Shown here piece after piece: positions 44,934 to 53,124 of a DNA stretch of 64,000 nucleotides (position 1 is the stretch's first letter; the number at the start of each line of letters is the position of its first letter). The position numbers were made by a program, and so were the translations under genes. The notes under the pieces were generated by a model. The model worked only from the letters and a program-made list of their open reading frames with translations. It was not told the origin of the DNA and did not search any database. This DNA comes from Dorea formicigenerans (GTDB lineage: Bacteria; Bacillota; Clostridia; Lachnospirales; Lachnospiraceae): NCBI RefSeq assembly GCF_025150245.1, contig NZ_CP102279.1, forward strand, positions 2,167,423 to 2,231,422, in the 5' to 3' direction.

Positions 44934-46019
44934 CTACAAAAAGAACACAAGCATATCCAGTATAAATACCGGAACTAAGAATGCAAGCGACCATAAGATA
45001 TATCCAAAGAACGATGGCATATTGACACCATTTTCATCAGAAATCGCTTTTACCATAAAGTTCGGTGCATTTCCTATATATGTGTTTGCTCCCATAAATA
45101 CAGCTCCACAGGAAATAGCCTCTAGAAGATTCACCGGAATCTGTCCAAGAGCCGTTGTAATACCTCCTGTTAATCCAAGTGTTCCCGCAGTTGTCAGGAA
45201 TACAAGATAAGTCGGTGTATTGTCAAGGAAGCTGGGCAGCGCTCCTGTTGCCCAGAACATCTGGTACGGCTCGCTAATTCCAAGGTTTGGTCCAACAGAT
45301 TTTAACAGCATCAGTGCCGGCTGCATAGTAATAAAAATTCCAATAAACAAAACTGCAACCTCTTTGATTGCTCCCCACGTAAAATGGTTCTTTGTACGGA
45401 TTGAACTGTCTGTTGTCTTGAATGACAGAAATGCTGCAAGTAAAATAATCACGATCTCAATCAGCGCAGGAAGCGTCAGTGTAACTTCTCCGTACAGATG
45501 AATTCCTCTTACATTACCTGCAGCGTCCTGGAATGCTGACATTCCCGGAAGTACTCCACGCATAAATCCCATTAGAAGCGGCGGATCTCCGATTGGCGTA
45601 AGACAGCCACCCATATTGGAAATCAGGAAAATGAAAAATACCATAATATGTCTTTTTCTTTTTCTCCATGAATTCATCTTAATGACCGGACGAACCATGA
45701 GCATACTGGCTCCCGTTGTTCCAATACAGCTGGAAAGCAGCGTACCCAATGCCAACAGACATGCATTTACTCTCGGTGATCCTGCAAAATCTCCTCCAAC
45801 TGTAATGTTACCAGATACACAGAATAATCCAAATAACAGAACAATAAATGTCAGATAATCATTCACGATACATTTCAATACTGTTTCAAATGTATCGCCT
45901 GCACCATAAACGATTGCAAATGGCACTACAAGTAATATGATCCACATAAACACCACAAGTGGCTGGTGTGCTTCCCACCACTCAGCACGTAACAGTGGCA
46001 TGACCGCTATACATAACAA
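44934..46019 (-). CDS. Sodium/proton antiporter (CitMHS/NhaD type), 5' end unclear
   Basis: At least 361 residues. Motifs of the ion transporter superfamily are present: GASMLMVRPVIKMN, NMGGCLTPIGDPPLLMGFMRG and NTPTYLVFL with GANTYIGNAPNFM. The family normally starts with one more hydrophobic segment. Here the frame continues upstream as FTICFLLLCIAVMPLL to a TAA near 46035, so the segment exists but overlaps the terminator hairpin of the gene at 46072. Starts available are TTG at 46019, an ATG at 46001, or a CTG further upstream, none with a ribosome-binding site. It may be a gene whose 5' end was lost or one with a rare start. Confidence 0.75.
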   Translation of the reverse strand: MLCIAVMPLLRAEWWEAHQPLVVFMWIILLVVPFAIVYGAGDTFETVLKCIVNDYLTFIVLLFGLFCVSGNITVGGDFAGSPRVNACLLALGTLLSSCIGTTGASMLMVRPVIKMNSWRKRKRHIMVFFIFLISNMGGCLTPIGDPPLLMGFMRGVLPGMSAFQDAAGNVRGIHLYGEVTLTLPALIEIVIILLAAFLSFKTTDSSIRTKNHFTWGAIKEVAVLFIGIFITMQPALMLLKSVGPNLGISEPYQMFWATGALPSFLDNTPTYLVFLTTAGTLGLTGGITTALGQIPVNLLEAISCGAVFMGANTYIGNAPNFMVKAISDENGVNMPSFFGYILWSLAFLVPVFILDMLVFFL

Positions 46020-46059
46020 AAGAAAACAGATAGTAAAAGCCAGCTTTTACTATCTGTTT
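46019..46059 (-). terminator. Intrinsic terminator after the DUF6465 gene
   Basis: AAACAGATAGTAAAAGC and GCTTTTACTATCTGTTT are perfect 17-bp arms with a two-base loop, followed on the minus strand by TTCTTTTGTT. Confidence 0.9.
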
Positions 46060-46071
46060 CTTTTTATCTTC

Positions 46072-46608
46072 CTACTCGAATTCTACAGCTCCTGTTTCTG
46101 TTCCGTTGATCACATAGTAGACCGCATTCTCTTCCGGTTTTATGTAAAGATCCATCTCTTTAATGTCTCCGACTTTTTTACCAGATCTCGTCCATGCTTT
46201 TTTCACACGGGCAATGATGTCTTTCTCTTCTACCTGCTTACCATAATACTCAACAAATGCTTTTATTTTAATGTCTTTCTTAGCAGCTTTCTTTACAGTC
46301 TTTGTCGCAGTCTTTGTTACAGCTTTTGCTACAGTCTTTGCCGCACCTGCACCTTTCACTGCTTTTTTCGTAATCTTTTCTACTGTATCTGCAGCAGCCT
46401 TCTCAACTTTAGCTTCTACTTTCTCTTTTGTCTGTGGCTTTATCTCGGTCTTAGCTTCTGCCTCTACTTTCTCTTTTGTCTGTGGCTTTATCTCGGTCTT
46501 AACTTCTGCCTTTGCTTTCTCTTCTGTCTTTATCAAATCAGCCATAACATTTGCAGCTATTTTTACATCTTTTGTCTTTTTTACAGGTGTCCCTTTTTTT
46601 GTTACCAT
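46072..46608 (-). CDS. DUF6465 family protein with Lys/Ala-rich N-terminus
   Basis: 178 residues. Residues 1-110 are highly charged and repetitive (two copies of AKTEIKPQTKEKVEA, then AAKTVAKAVTKTATKTVKKAAK), resembling histone H1-like tails. Residues 112-178 match DUF6465: IKAFVEYYGKQVEEKDIIARV, DIKEMDLYIKPEENAVYYVING. This module is common in Lachnospiraceae and of unknown function; a nucleic acid or polyphosphate binding role for the tail is a guess. Confidence 0.72.
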   Translation of the reverse strand: MVTKKGTPVKKTKDVKIAANVMADLIKTEEKAKAEVKTEIKPQTKEKVEAEAKTEIKPQTKEKVEAKVEKAAADTVEKITKKAVKGAGAAKTVAKAVTKTATKTVKKAAKKDIKIKAFVEYYGKQVEEKDIIARVKKAWTRSGKKVGDIKEMDLYIKPEENAVYYVINGTETGAVEFE

Positions 46609-46750
46609 AATAAATCCTCCTCACAAAAAGGTATATCTCAAGTGTGAACATATTTATTATAGCACATCAAAATAGAAAATCAATTTCGAATATGTTAACC
46701 TTTTGTCAATTCGTGTCGCTTATCGACAGCGTTTTTCACAATTTGACAAC

Positions 46751-47602
46751 TTAAAATCCGAAGATCTGTAAAACCATTCCTGCAATCACTGAAAGTGCAT
46801 ATAAAGTGAGTACAATCTTTATGTTCTCACGTTTATCCCGATTGACCTTAAAAAGTACAACCAATCCAATTCCTGCTCCGGTACAGAGACCTGAAATGGC
46901 AGATGCGAATGAAATTGCACCGCTGATATAAAGCTGCGTGATTACAACAGAAGCCGCACAGTTAGGTATCAATCCAATAAGTGCTGCAATCACTGGCTGG
47001 AAAATACTATCTGCCAGAAGATATTCGGATAATGTCTGAATCCCAATTACTTCTATAATAAAATTCAAAATTGCTGTAAATACAAAAAGATAGAGAAATA
47101 TCTTAATTGTATGGCGAAGTGCTGGTTTTAAAAGTCCGGCGTGGTGATCATGACATCCACAGTGATCACAGAGATTTCCACACTCTTTTGGAGTTGCAAT
47201 TTGTTTCTGCAGGAAAAGATCAATGATGTATCCTGCTACGACCGCAATCACAACTTTTACCGCAAGGAGTGTCAGAACTGTCTTTCCCTGATCCGGATTG
47301 CCAAGCAAAATCAATACTGCTTCATCTGATGTTGCAAGAAATACAGAAAGCAATGTTCCTACCGATATAATCCCTCCTGCGTAGAGGTTAGAAGCCATGA
47401 CTGAAAATCCGCATTGCGGTACACAGCCCACGAGTGCCCCCACAACCGGACCTGCTTTATCTACATCTTCCAGTGCCTTTCTTGTCAATTTTGTCGAATA
47501 ATGCTCCAATCCTTCAATTAATAAAAATGCTACAAAAAGAAATGGAAGCATCTTTAAACAATCTGCCAACGCATCTGCAAGTACATCTATTATCATTTCC
47601 AT
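46751..47602 (-). CDS. PF11449-type heavy-metal exporter (putative manganese transporter)
   Basis: 283 residues with eight to ten hydrophobic segments in two halves. Each half has a GLIPNCA or GCVPQCGFSV motif, a family hallmark. The central cytoplasmic loop is rich in Cys and His (CGNLCDHCGCHDHH), likely for metal sensing or delivery. The family is annotated as a putative arsenic efflux or manganese transporter. It stands alone with a large inverted repeat upstream. No yybP-ykoY aptamer is visible. Confidence 0.75.
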   Translation of the reverse strand: MEMIIDVLADALADCLKMLPFLFVAFLLIEGLEHYSTKLTRKALEDVDKAGPVVGALVGCVPQCGFSVMASNLYAGGIISVGTLLSVFLATSDEAVLILLGNPDQGKTVLTLLAVKVVIAVVAGYIIDLFLQKQIATPKECGNLCDHCGCHDHHAGLLKPALRHTIKIFLYLFVFTAILNFIIEVIGIQTLSEYLLADSIFQPVIAALIGLIPNCAASVVITQLYISGAISFASAISGLCTGAGIGLVVLFKVNRDKRENIKIVLTLYALSVIAGMVLQIFGF

Positions 47603-47707
47603 ATTATCACCTCTAATTCTACGCCTTATTATCTAGTTACTTATTATGTTCTATTCTTAGTAACACAATCCGCAATATTATATCTTATTCTTTTCCAAAT
47701 TACAAGA

Positions 47708-47802
47708 ACTCCTCTGCAAATTTACAGGAAATTCGAGGCAATACTGTGAGGTACGGTACAAATCAAATATCACTTCATCATTCTGTAAATTTGCAGGGGA
47801 GT
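47708..47802. repeat. Large inverted repeat in the intergenic region
   Basis: ACTCCTCTGCAAATTTACAG and CTGTAAATTTGCAGGGGAGT form 20-bp arms with one G-T wobble, 55 bases apart. The region lies between the start of the metal exporter and the end of the XRE-GntR regulator. It does not have a normal terminator layout because the loop is long. Confidence 0.7.
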
Positions 47803-47881
47803 CCCTTTTCGATATTATATTCGAAACTTTTTTATTTCTTTTTCAATGTGTTAATGACTATGTAAACAGTTTTATGTAATC

Positions 47882-48880
47882 TTATCTATAATTATAACGG
47901 ACTTTTGATCTCTTCATGTGCTCTTCCATAGCTTCTGCAGCACCCTCTCCGTCTTTTGCAAGAATAAGACCATAAATTTTCTGATGCTCTTCATAAATTT
48001 CCTGAAGCTGCCGTCCGTCAATCATTCCCGTCTCACTGACATGACGCATCAGATTACTGATTGTCTGAAGCATACTGTAAATTACAGTATTCCCGGAACA
48101 CTCTGCAATACTGCTGTGGAACTCCAAATCTGCATCCAGAAACTTCTTATAATTCTGCTCTACATATGCCTGATGGATTTTATGTGATACATCATACAGA
48201 CGATTCAGAGCGCGATCATCTACGCAGTCAGCTGCCAGATAAGCGGCTTTCACTTCCAGAAGATCTCTCACTTCCAAAATAGACTCTGTCTGATTGCCAT
48301 TCATAAATAAAGACCAGGAAAGTGGAATGACGAAAAAATTTGCTTCATTTCCACTAATATAAGTTCCCTGCCCCGGCCGGATATCAATCATGCCAAGCAC
48401 ATCCAGAACTTTCAATGCCTCACGTACTGCCGAACGTCCAACTCCAAGTTTTGTCGCAAGTACACGATCTGACTCTATCTTATCCCCTTTTTTCAGACTC
48501 TTATCAAACATCTGCTCTGCAAAATACATAGTCAGGCGATTCAAAAGTTGATTAATGCTGCCTTTTTTAGACTGAAGCTTTCCAAGCGCTTCCGGGCTTA
48601 CATCATCCGGTAACAGAATATGTATCTTCTCGGCAAATTCTTCTGATGGCATAGAAAAATGCATAGAATCAATTCCAAGCTGTTCTGAGACACTGATAAT
48701 GACATCATTCATTCTGGGACCGTCTTTTGCCTCCAGGTTAGACAATGTCGCGATGCTCATAGTTGGCTTTCCTTCTTCATCCGACAGGAATCTGTCAATG
48801 AATTCTTTTTGAGTCAGCCTTAAAGCTCTTCTTAACAATCGTAAGTTTTCTCTTTTGTACATCGGATTTAATTCGCCCAT
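47882..48880 (-). CDS. Regulator with XRE-like N-terminus fused to a FadR-type GntR protein
   Basis: 332 residues from ATG at 48880; an upstream extension of this frame runs through the terminator of the allC gene and is rejected. Residues 10-75 look like a Cro/C1-type helix-turn-helix (LRLLRRALRLTQKEFIDRFL, MSIATLSNLEAKDG). Residues 125-185 are a GntR winged helix (DRVLATKLGVGRSAVREALKVL, RPGQGTYI). Residues 205-325 are the FCD ligand domain with Asp and His metal ligands. FCD regulators bind small carboxylates. It is the last gene of the ureide cluster and the likely regulator; the ligand could be allantoate, glyoxylate or oxamate. Confidence 0.75.
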   Translation of the reverse strand: MGELNPMYKRENLRLLRRALRLTQKEFIDRFLSDEEGKPTMSIATLSNLEAKDGPRMNDVIISVSEQLGIDSMHFSMPSEEFAEKIHILLPDDVSPEALGKLQSKKGSINQLLNRLTMYFAEQMFDKSLKKGDKIESDRVLATKLGVGRSAVREALKVLDVLGMIDIRPGQGTYISGNEANFFVIPLSWSLFMNGNQTESILEVRDLLEVKAAYLAADCVDDRALNRLYDVSHKIHQAYVEQNYKKFLDADLEFHSSIAECSGNTVIYSMLQTISNLMRHVSETGMIDGRQLQEIYEEHQKIYGLILAKDGEGAAEAMEEHMKRSKVRYNYR

Positions 48881-48901
48881 ATCTTTTTCCCCGTTTCTTT
48901 C

Positions 48902-48940
48902 TCGAAAGGCCGCAGGATATCTCTTCCTCCGGCCTTTCGA
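48902..48940 (-). terminator. Hairpin after the allantoate amidohydrolase gene
   Basis: TCGAAAGGCCG and CGGCCTTTCGA form a perfect 11-bp stem. The T run is short, so some read-through into the regulator is possible. Confidence 0.6.
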
Positions 48941-48971
48941 ATCACCATTCATAAATAATTATTTTTTCGGA

Positions 48972-50222
48972 TTACTCAGCAAGAAGCTTTTTAGCAAGAC
49001 CTGTCATAACAACAGAAGCTTTTGCAAATTCACTATACTTTGTAAACTCTACCGGGCAGTGACTTCTTCCGTCTTTACTTGGAACGAAAATCATAACTGT
49101 CGGAAGTACCTGACCAATCTCAAGTGCATCATGTCCTGCTCCACTAGGAAGTCTCATATAAGAATATCCTCTTGCTTTGCAGTCTTCTTCCATGATGTCA
49201 AGCATACCTTCATCCAGCATAACTGGCTCGATCACAAGCTTTGTATCGATGTCATAGGATCCACCCATAGCCTTCACTTCACGGTCTAATGCTGCACGAA
49301 TTCTGTTTGCGATGTCATTAATATTGTCGTTGCTCTTAGAACGAATGTCAACTGTAAATTCACATTTTTCAGCTACAATATTCATTCCACCAGGTATCGT
49401 GTTAATGTATCCGATTGTTGCAACTGTTCCGTCAGCTTTCTCTCTTGCCCAATCTGGGATTTTAGAAATAACCTTTGTTGCTGCATCAACAGCATCAAGA
49501 CGCATATCCATTGGAGTTGTTCCGGCATGGTCAGCTCTTCCGTTTACTGTTACCATATATCTCTGGATTCCAACGATACAATCTACAAGACCAATCTCAA
49601 TATTCTTTGCATCCAGAACCGGTCCCTGCTCAATATGGAGCTCAAGGAATTTTCCGATAGAACCTTCCGGCCATTTTGCATCTTCAATCTTCTCTGGATC
49701 AAGTCCATATCCCTTCATGGCATCATAGATAGAAATTCCGTCTGTATCTTTGTAATGTTTGCAATATTCAACATCTCTGTGTCCAAGCATAGCTCCGGAT
49801 CCAAAATATCCTGTTCCGAAACGCATACCCTCTTCATCGCAGAAACCAACGATTGCAAAGTTTCTCTTTGGTGTAAATCCTTCATCTTTTAACTGTCTTG
49901 CAGCTTCGATTGCACATACAACTCCGGCGATTCCATCAAAGTCTCCACCGTTTACTACTGAATCATAGTGAGATCCCATCATAACACATGGAAGATCTGG
50001 ATTCTCTCCTTTTAAGATACCGATTACATTTCCGGCCTCGTCCTCATGTACTTCAAGACCAGCCTCTGTCATAACCTCTCTCAGGTAATTTACGGCATCT
50101 CTAGCCTCTTTTGTAAATGGAAGTCTTGTACATCCATCTCCTGGTGTTGCTGTAAAACGTTTTAAACACTCTAAATTTTCAGCAATTCTTCCTGTTACTT
50201 CTTCAATTGCCACTGTTCCCAT
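48972..50222 (-). CDS. allC: Allantoate amidohydrolase
   Basis: 416 residues, M20/peptidase family amidohydrolase with two metal sites: GSHYDSVVNGGDFDG (His85, Asp94/96), FCDEEG (Glu130, Glu131), LHIEQGPVL (His near 193) and SGAGHDALEI (His near 366). The length and the ureide gene context favour AllC over N-carbamoyl amino acid hydrolases. It converts allantoate to ureidoglycine, ammonia and carbon dioxide. It is the last enzyme gene of the minus-strand run, with a hairpin after it. Confidence 0.85.
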   Translation of the reverse strand: MGTVAIEEVTGRIAENLECLKRFTATPGDGCTRLPFTKEARDAVNYLREVMTEAGLEVHEDEAGNVIGILKGENPDLPCVMMGSHYDSVVNGGDFDGIAGVVCAIEAARQLKDEGFTPKRNFAIVGFCDEEGMRFGTGYFGSGAMLGHRDVEYCKHYKDTDGISIYDAMKGYGLDPEKIEDAKWPEGSIGKFLELHIEQGPVLDAKNIEIGLVDCIVGIQRYMVTVNGRADHAGTTPMDMRLDAVDAATKVISKIPDWAREKADGTVATIGYINTIPGGMNIVAEKCEFTVDIRSKSNDNINDIANRIRAALDREVKAMGGSYDIDTKLVIEPVMLDEGMLDIMEEDCKARGYSYMRLPSGAGHDALEIGQVLPTVMIFVPSKDGRSHCPVEFTKYSEFAKASVVMTGLAKKLLAE

Positions 50223-50251
50223 AGTCTTTTTTTCCTTTCTGGTTACAATAA

Positions 50252-50452
50252 TTACTTATGTTTTGGTGTTAAGATAAACACTTTCACCGGTGAATAGAAC
50301 ATAGCTGCCATCATGATTACAAATCCAACTGCACAGGCTGCGGTTGTCCCGGTATATAAACCGAAAAGCATAATAGCAAATGCAATCATAATTACGATAA
50401 ATGCTAATGTCAGTCCACCTTCTTTAGTTTTAAAAAAGCTATTCTTCTCCAT
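50252..50452 (-). CDS. Small two-helix membrane protein
   Basis: 66 residues from ATG at 50452, preceded by AAGGAGTGCTGACA. Two membrane helices, at about 15-35 and 38-57, are separated by a short YTGTTA turn. It lies between the LctP-family permease and allC, 34 bp after the permease, on the same strand. Size and placement fit an accessory subunit of the permease, but I recognise no family. Confidence 0.5.
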   Translation of the reverse strand: MEKNSFFKTKEGGLTLAFIVIMIAFAIMLFGLYTGTTAACAVGFVIMMAAMFYSPVKVFILTPKHK

Positions 50453-50486
50453 TGTCAGCACTCCTTTTTCCAGATTCAAGACTTTC

Positions 50487-52097
50487 TTATAAAGCTGTCA
50501 TAACAAACAATACTGCTCCAATCAAAATCGTAGACGGTATTGTAATCGCCATAAGCTTTTTCATAACTTCGCCTTCGCTTCCAAGGATACTTGCTGTTGT
50601 CGTACCAAGAATAATCTTGCTCGGGCTGATTGCAGCTCCGATTGCACCACCAGCTGACTGCGCTCCAAGGATTGCAGCAGTATTAGCCCCAAGAAGTTTT
50701 GCGGTTGTCATCTGGAAACTTCCAAATAAAATATTGGAACTCATGTTACTTCCTGTCATAAATGTTCCAAGAAGTCCTACAAATGGTGCAAAGATAATGT
50801 AAACTTTTCCGAGTACATTTGCAATTCCATTTGCAAGTACAACTGTCTGTCCTGTTCCATCCATAATCTTTGACATAATAACAAGTCCGATAACTGCAAT
50901 ACCAGACGGCATTGTCATGGAAACAGATTTCACAAACACTCTCTTCGTACCACCTTCACCGATCCAGCCATGCTTTTTGTAATAAACAAGACCAATGATC
51001 GCTGATACAAACAAGAACATACTTGCATGAGTAAATGGAGCTAATGGTGAAAAGCAATCTACTGCTTTATTTACATAACCATAACCCGTAGATGTCTCCG
51101 GAAAAGCAAATCCAAATTTAAACTGTCCAAGCACTGTATTCAGTGGTTTTACAAGTAATACCACCAGTGTGATAATAGATAACGCAAAATATGGTACAAA
51201 TGCCTGAACAAGTGTCATATCCGGAATTTCTTCTTCTCCATCGGCTGCAGCAAAATCACGATTCATAATCGGGCTGTCCTCAATGCACCACTCATCTTTA
51301 TACATTTTTGTTCTTCCAAGAAGAAGAATGACTACCAATGAAATAACTGCTGGGATGAAACAAGCCAGTGTTGTGCTTACTTGTGTCAGCAGAAGTTCTC
51401 CGCCTCCCTGAATGACTGCCATAATTGCTACGGCTACAAATCCTTTTTTCAGTGCTTTTCCTTTACCGTAGAACCAGCATGTGGCAAAACCACCGATTGC
51501 TGTCCAGATAAATAAGAAAAATGCTGTCCACATAGCTGTTGTAAGATACTCACTGCTTCCTACAGCAAGTCCGGCTGACATAGCCAGAGAATCCCACGCA
51601 GCTCCAAGTGTACCGAATGTATTTCCCCACGCCTGACCGATAAGAGGGATAATAACTGCCCACAGCGGTTTCACACCAATACCGATCAAAAGAGGTGCTC
51701 CTACTGCAACAGGTACGCCGAATCCTGTGATTCCCTGAAGGAAACTCTCAAAAATCCAGCCCATTGCAAGTACAAGAAGCAATTCGTTTGGCAAAAGTTT
51801 ACGCATACCATTACGGATTACCAAAAATGCTTTTGCCTCATCTCCAACCTGATACATCAGAATTGCAGTCCATACAATGATCAATATGATCAGTGCATTC
51901 CACACACCTTTCGCACTTTCGGAAGCAAGAAGCGTAATGTCTGCTTTATAAAAAGCAACTCCAGTAACTACCGTTATCAGTAATCCTACCGGTGCCGCCT
52001 CGGTCGCTCCCCAGCCACACTTGATCATTAAGATCAGAAGTGCCGCAATTGGAAGGAACGCCATAATCCACATAAATAGATTTACTGGTATATTCAT
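50487..52097 (-). CDS. lctP: LctP-family (L-lactate permease type) transporter
   Basis: 536 residues with 12 to 14 membrane helices. Family marks are LQGITGFGVPVAVGAPLL, the GQAWGNTFGTLGAAWDSL block, and near the C-terminus GTFMTGSNMSSNILFG followed by GAQSAGGAIGAAISPSKI. The family carries lactate, glycolate and similar short hydroxy or keto acids. Here it sits inside the ureide run between carbamate kinase and allC. Oxamate, the pathway end product, is a lactate/pyruvate look-alike, so export of oxamate (or uptake of a ureide acid) is a reasonable inference. Confidence 0.83.
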   Translation of the reverse strand: MNIPVNLFMWIMAFLPIAALLILMIKCGWGATEAAPVGLLITVVTGVAFYKADITLLASESAKGVWNALIILIIVWTAILMYQVGDEAKAFLVIRNGMRKLLPNELLLVLAMGWIFESFLQGITGFGVPVAVGAPLLIGIGVKPLWAVIIPLIGQAWGNTFGTLGAAWDSLAMSAGLAVGSSEYLTTAMWTAFFLFIWTAIGGFATCWFYGKGKALKKGFVAVAIMAVIQGGGELLLTQVSTTLACFIPAVISLVVILLLGRTKMYKDEWCIEDSPIMNRDFAAADGEEEIPDMTLVQAFVPYFALSIITLVVLLVKPLNTVLGQFKFGFAFPETSTGYGYVNKAVDCFSPLAPFTHASMFLFVSAIIGLVYYKKHGWIGEGGTKRVFVKSVSMTMPSGIAVIGLVIMSKIMDGTGQTVVLANGIANVLGKVYIIFAPFVGLLGTFMTGSNMSSNILFGSFQMTTAKLLGANTAAILGAQSAGGAIGAAISPSKIILGTTTASILGSEGEVMKKLMAITIPSTILIGAVLFVMTAL

Positions 52098-52166
52098 CTT
52101 GTTCCATCTCCTATTTTCTTCTCATTACTTACAGATGTGGGATAACTCCCACATCTGATATAACTA

Positions 52167-53102
52167 TTATTGATGGATCACAGTTCCTGTCTTTCCGGCA
52201 ATTCCTTCTGCCGCTTTGTCAAGAAGTGTAATCAATGTTCTTCTTCCTTCTCCTGACTCAGCAAAACGAATTGCTGCTTCAATCTTCGGAAGCATAGAAC
52301 CTTTTGCAAACTGTTCCTCGGCAATATACTCTTTTGCCTGTTCTACAGTCAGATCTGAGAGCCATTCCTGATTCTCTTTGCCAAAGTTGATCGCAACTTT
52401 TTCTACGGCTGTCAAGATAACCAGATAGTCTGCTCCAAGCTGAGCTGCCAAAAGGCTGCTCGCATTATCTTTGTCAATAACTGCGTTGACTCCGACCAGT
52501 TTTCCGTTCTCACTGATTACCGGAATTCCACCGCCACCGCATGTAATCACGATGTGTCCTGCATTTACCAGTGTCTTGATCGTCTCAAGCTCACGGATTC
52601 TCTGTGGCATTGGAGAAGCTACAACTACACGGTAGCCTCTTCCTGCATCTTCCATACAACGCACGCCATTTGCTTCATTTTCTTCCGCCTCTTCCTTAGT
52701 AAGGAACCTTCCGATTGGTTTTGTCGGATTTTCGAATGCCGGATCATTCTTATCTACTTCTACTTGTGAAAGGATTGTAGATACTTTTCCTTCAATGTTA
52801 CGGCTGTAAAGCTCGTACTTAATTGCATTCTGAAGATCGATTCCGATATATCCCTGGCTCATTGCCACGCTTGTCGGAAGCGGAACCTGTTTATAATTCT
52901 CATGCGTAACAACCAGGTTGTCCATAGCATTCTGGATCATTCCGACCTGTGGACCATTTCCGTGTGTTACGATGATATCTAATCCCTGCTGTGCAAGGTC
53001 AACAATTACTTTTGCAGTCTTAGCCACTGCCTCTTTCTGCTCTTCTACATCTTTACCAAGCGCATTTCCTCCAAGAGCAATGACAACTTTTTTCTTTTCC
53101 AT
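52167..53102 (-). CDS. arcC: Carbamate kinase (ureide-cluster type, AllK-like)
   Basis: 311 residues, full length amino acid kinase fold. Motifs: VIALGGNALGKD, THGNGPQVGMIQNA, VVASPMPQRI, CGGGGIPVI, VIDKDNASSLLA and LPKIEAAIRF. It makes ATP from ADP and carbamoyl phosphate. The gene lies 23 bp after the fused FdrA-YlbE gene, so the carbamoyl phosphate should come from oxalurate. In E. coli the matching gene is the former ybcF. This is the energy-yielding step of the pathway. Confidence 0.92.
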   Translation of the reverse strand: MEKKKVVIALGGNALGKDVEEQKEAVAKTAKVIVDLAQQGLDIIVTHGNGPQVGMIQNAMDNLVVTHENYKQVPLPTSVAMSQGYIGIDLQNAIKYELYSRNIEGKVSTILSQVEVDKNDPAFENPTKPIGRFLTKEEAEENEANGVRCMEDAGRGYRVVVASPMPQRIRELETIKTLVNAGHIVITCGGGGIPVISENGKLVGVNAVIDKDNASSLLAAQLGADYLVILTAVEKVAINFGKENQEWLSDLTVEQAKEYIAEEQFAKGSMLPKIEAAIRFAESGEGRRTLITLLDKAAEGIAGKTGTVIHQ

Positions 53103-53124
53103 GGCTGCCTCCTATCTTCCGGAC

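Noticed and set aside
46751-47880. yybP-ykoY manganese riboswitch upstream of the metal exporter
   Set aside because: The conserved paired loops of that aptamer were not seen; only the inverted repeat at 47708-47802 is present.
48881-48952. Longer N-terminus for the XRE-FadR regulator
   Set aside because: The extension reads through the hairpin after allC (48902-48940) and is not protein-like.
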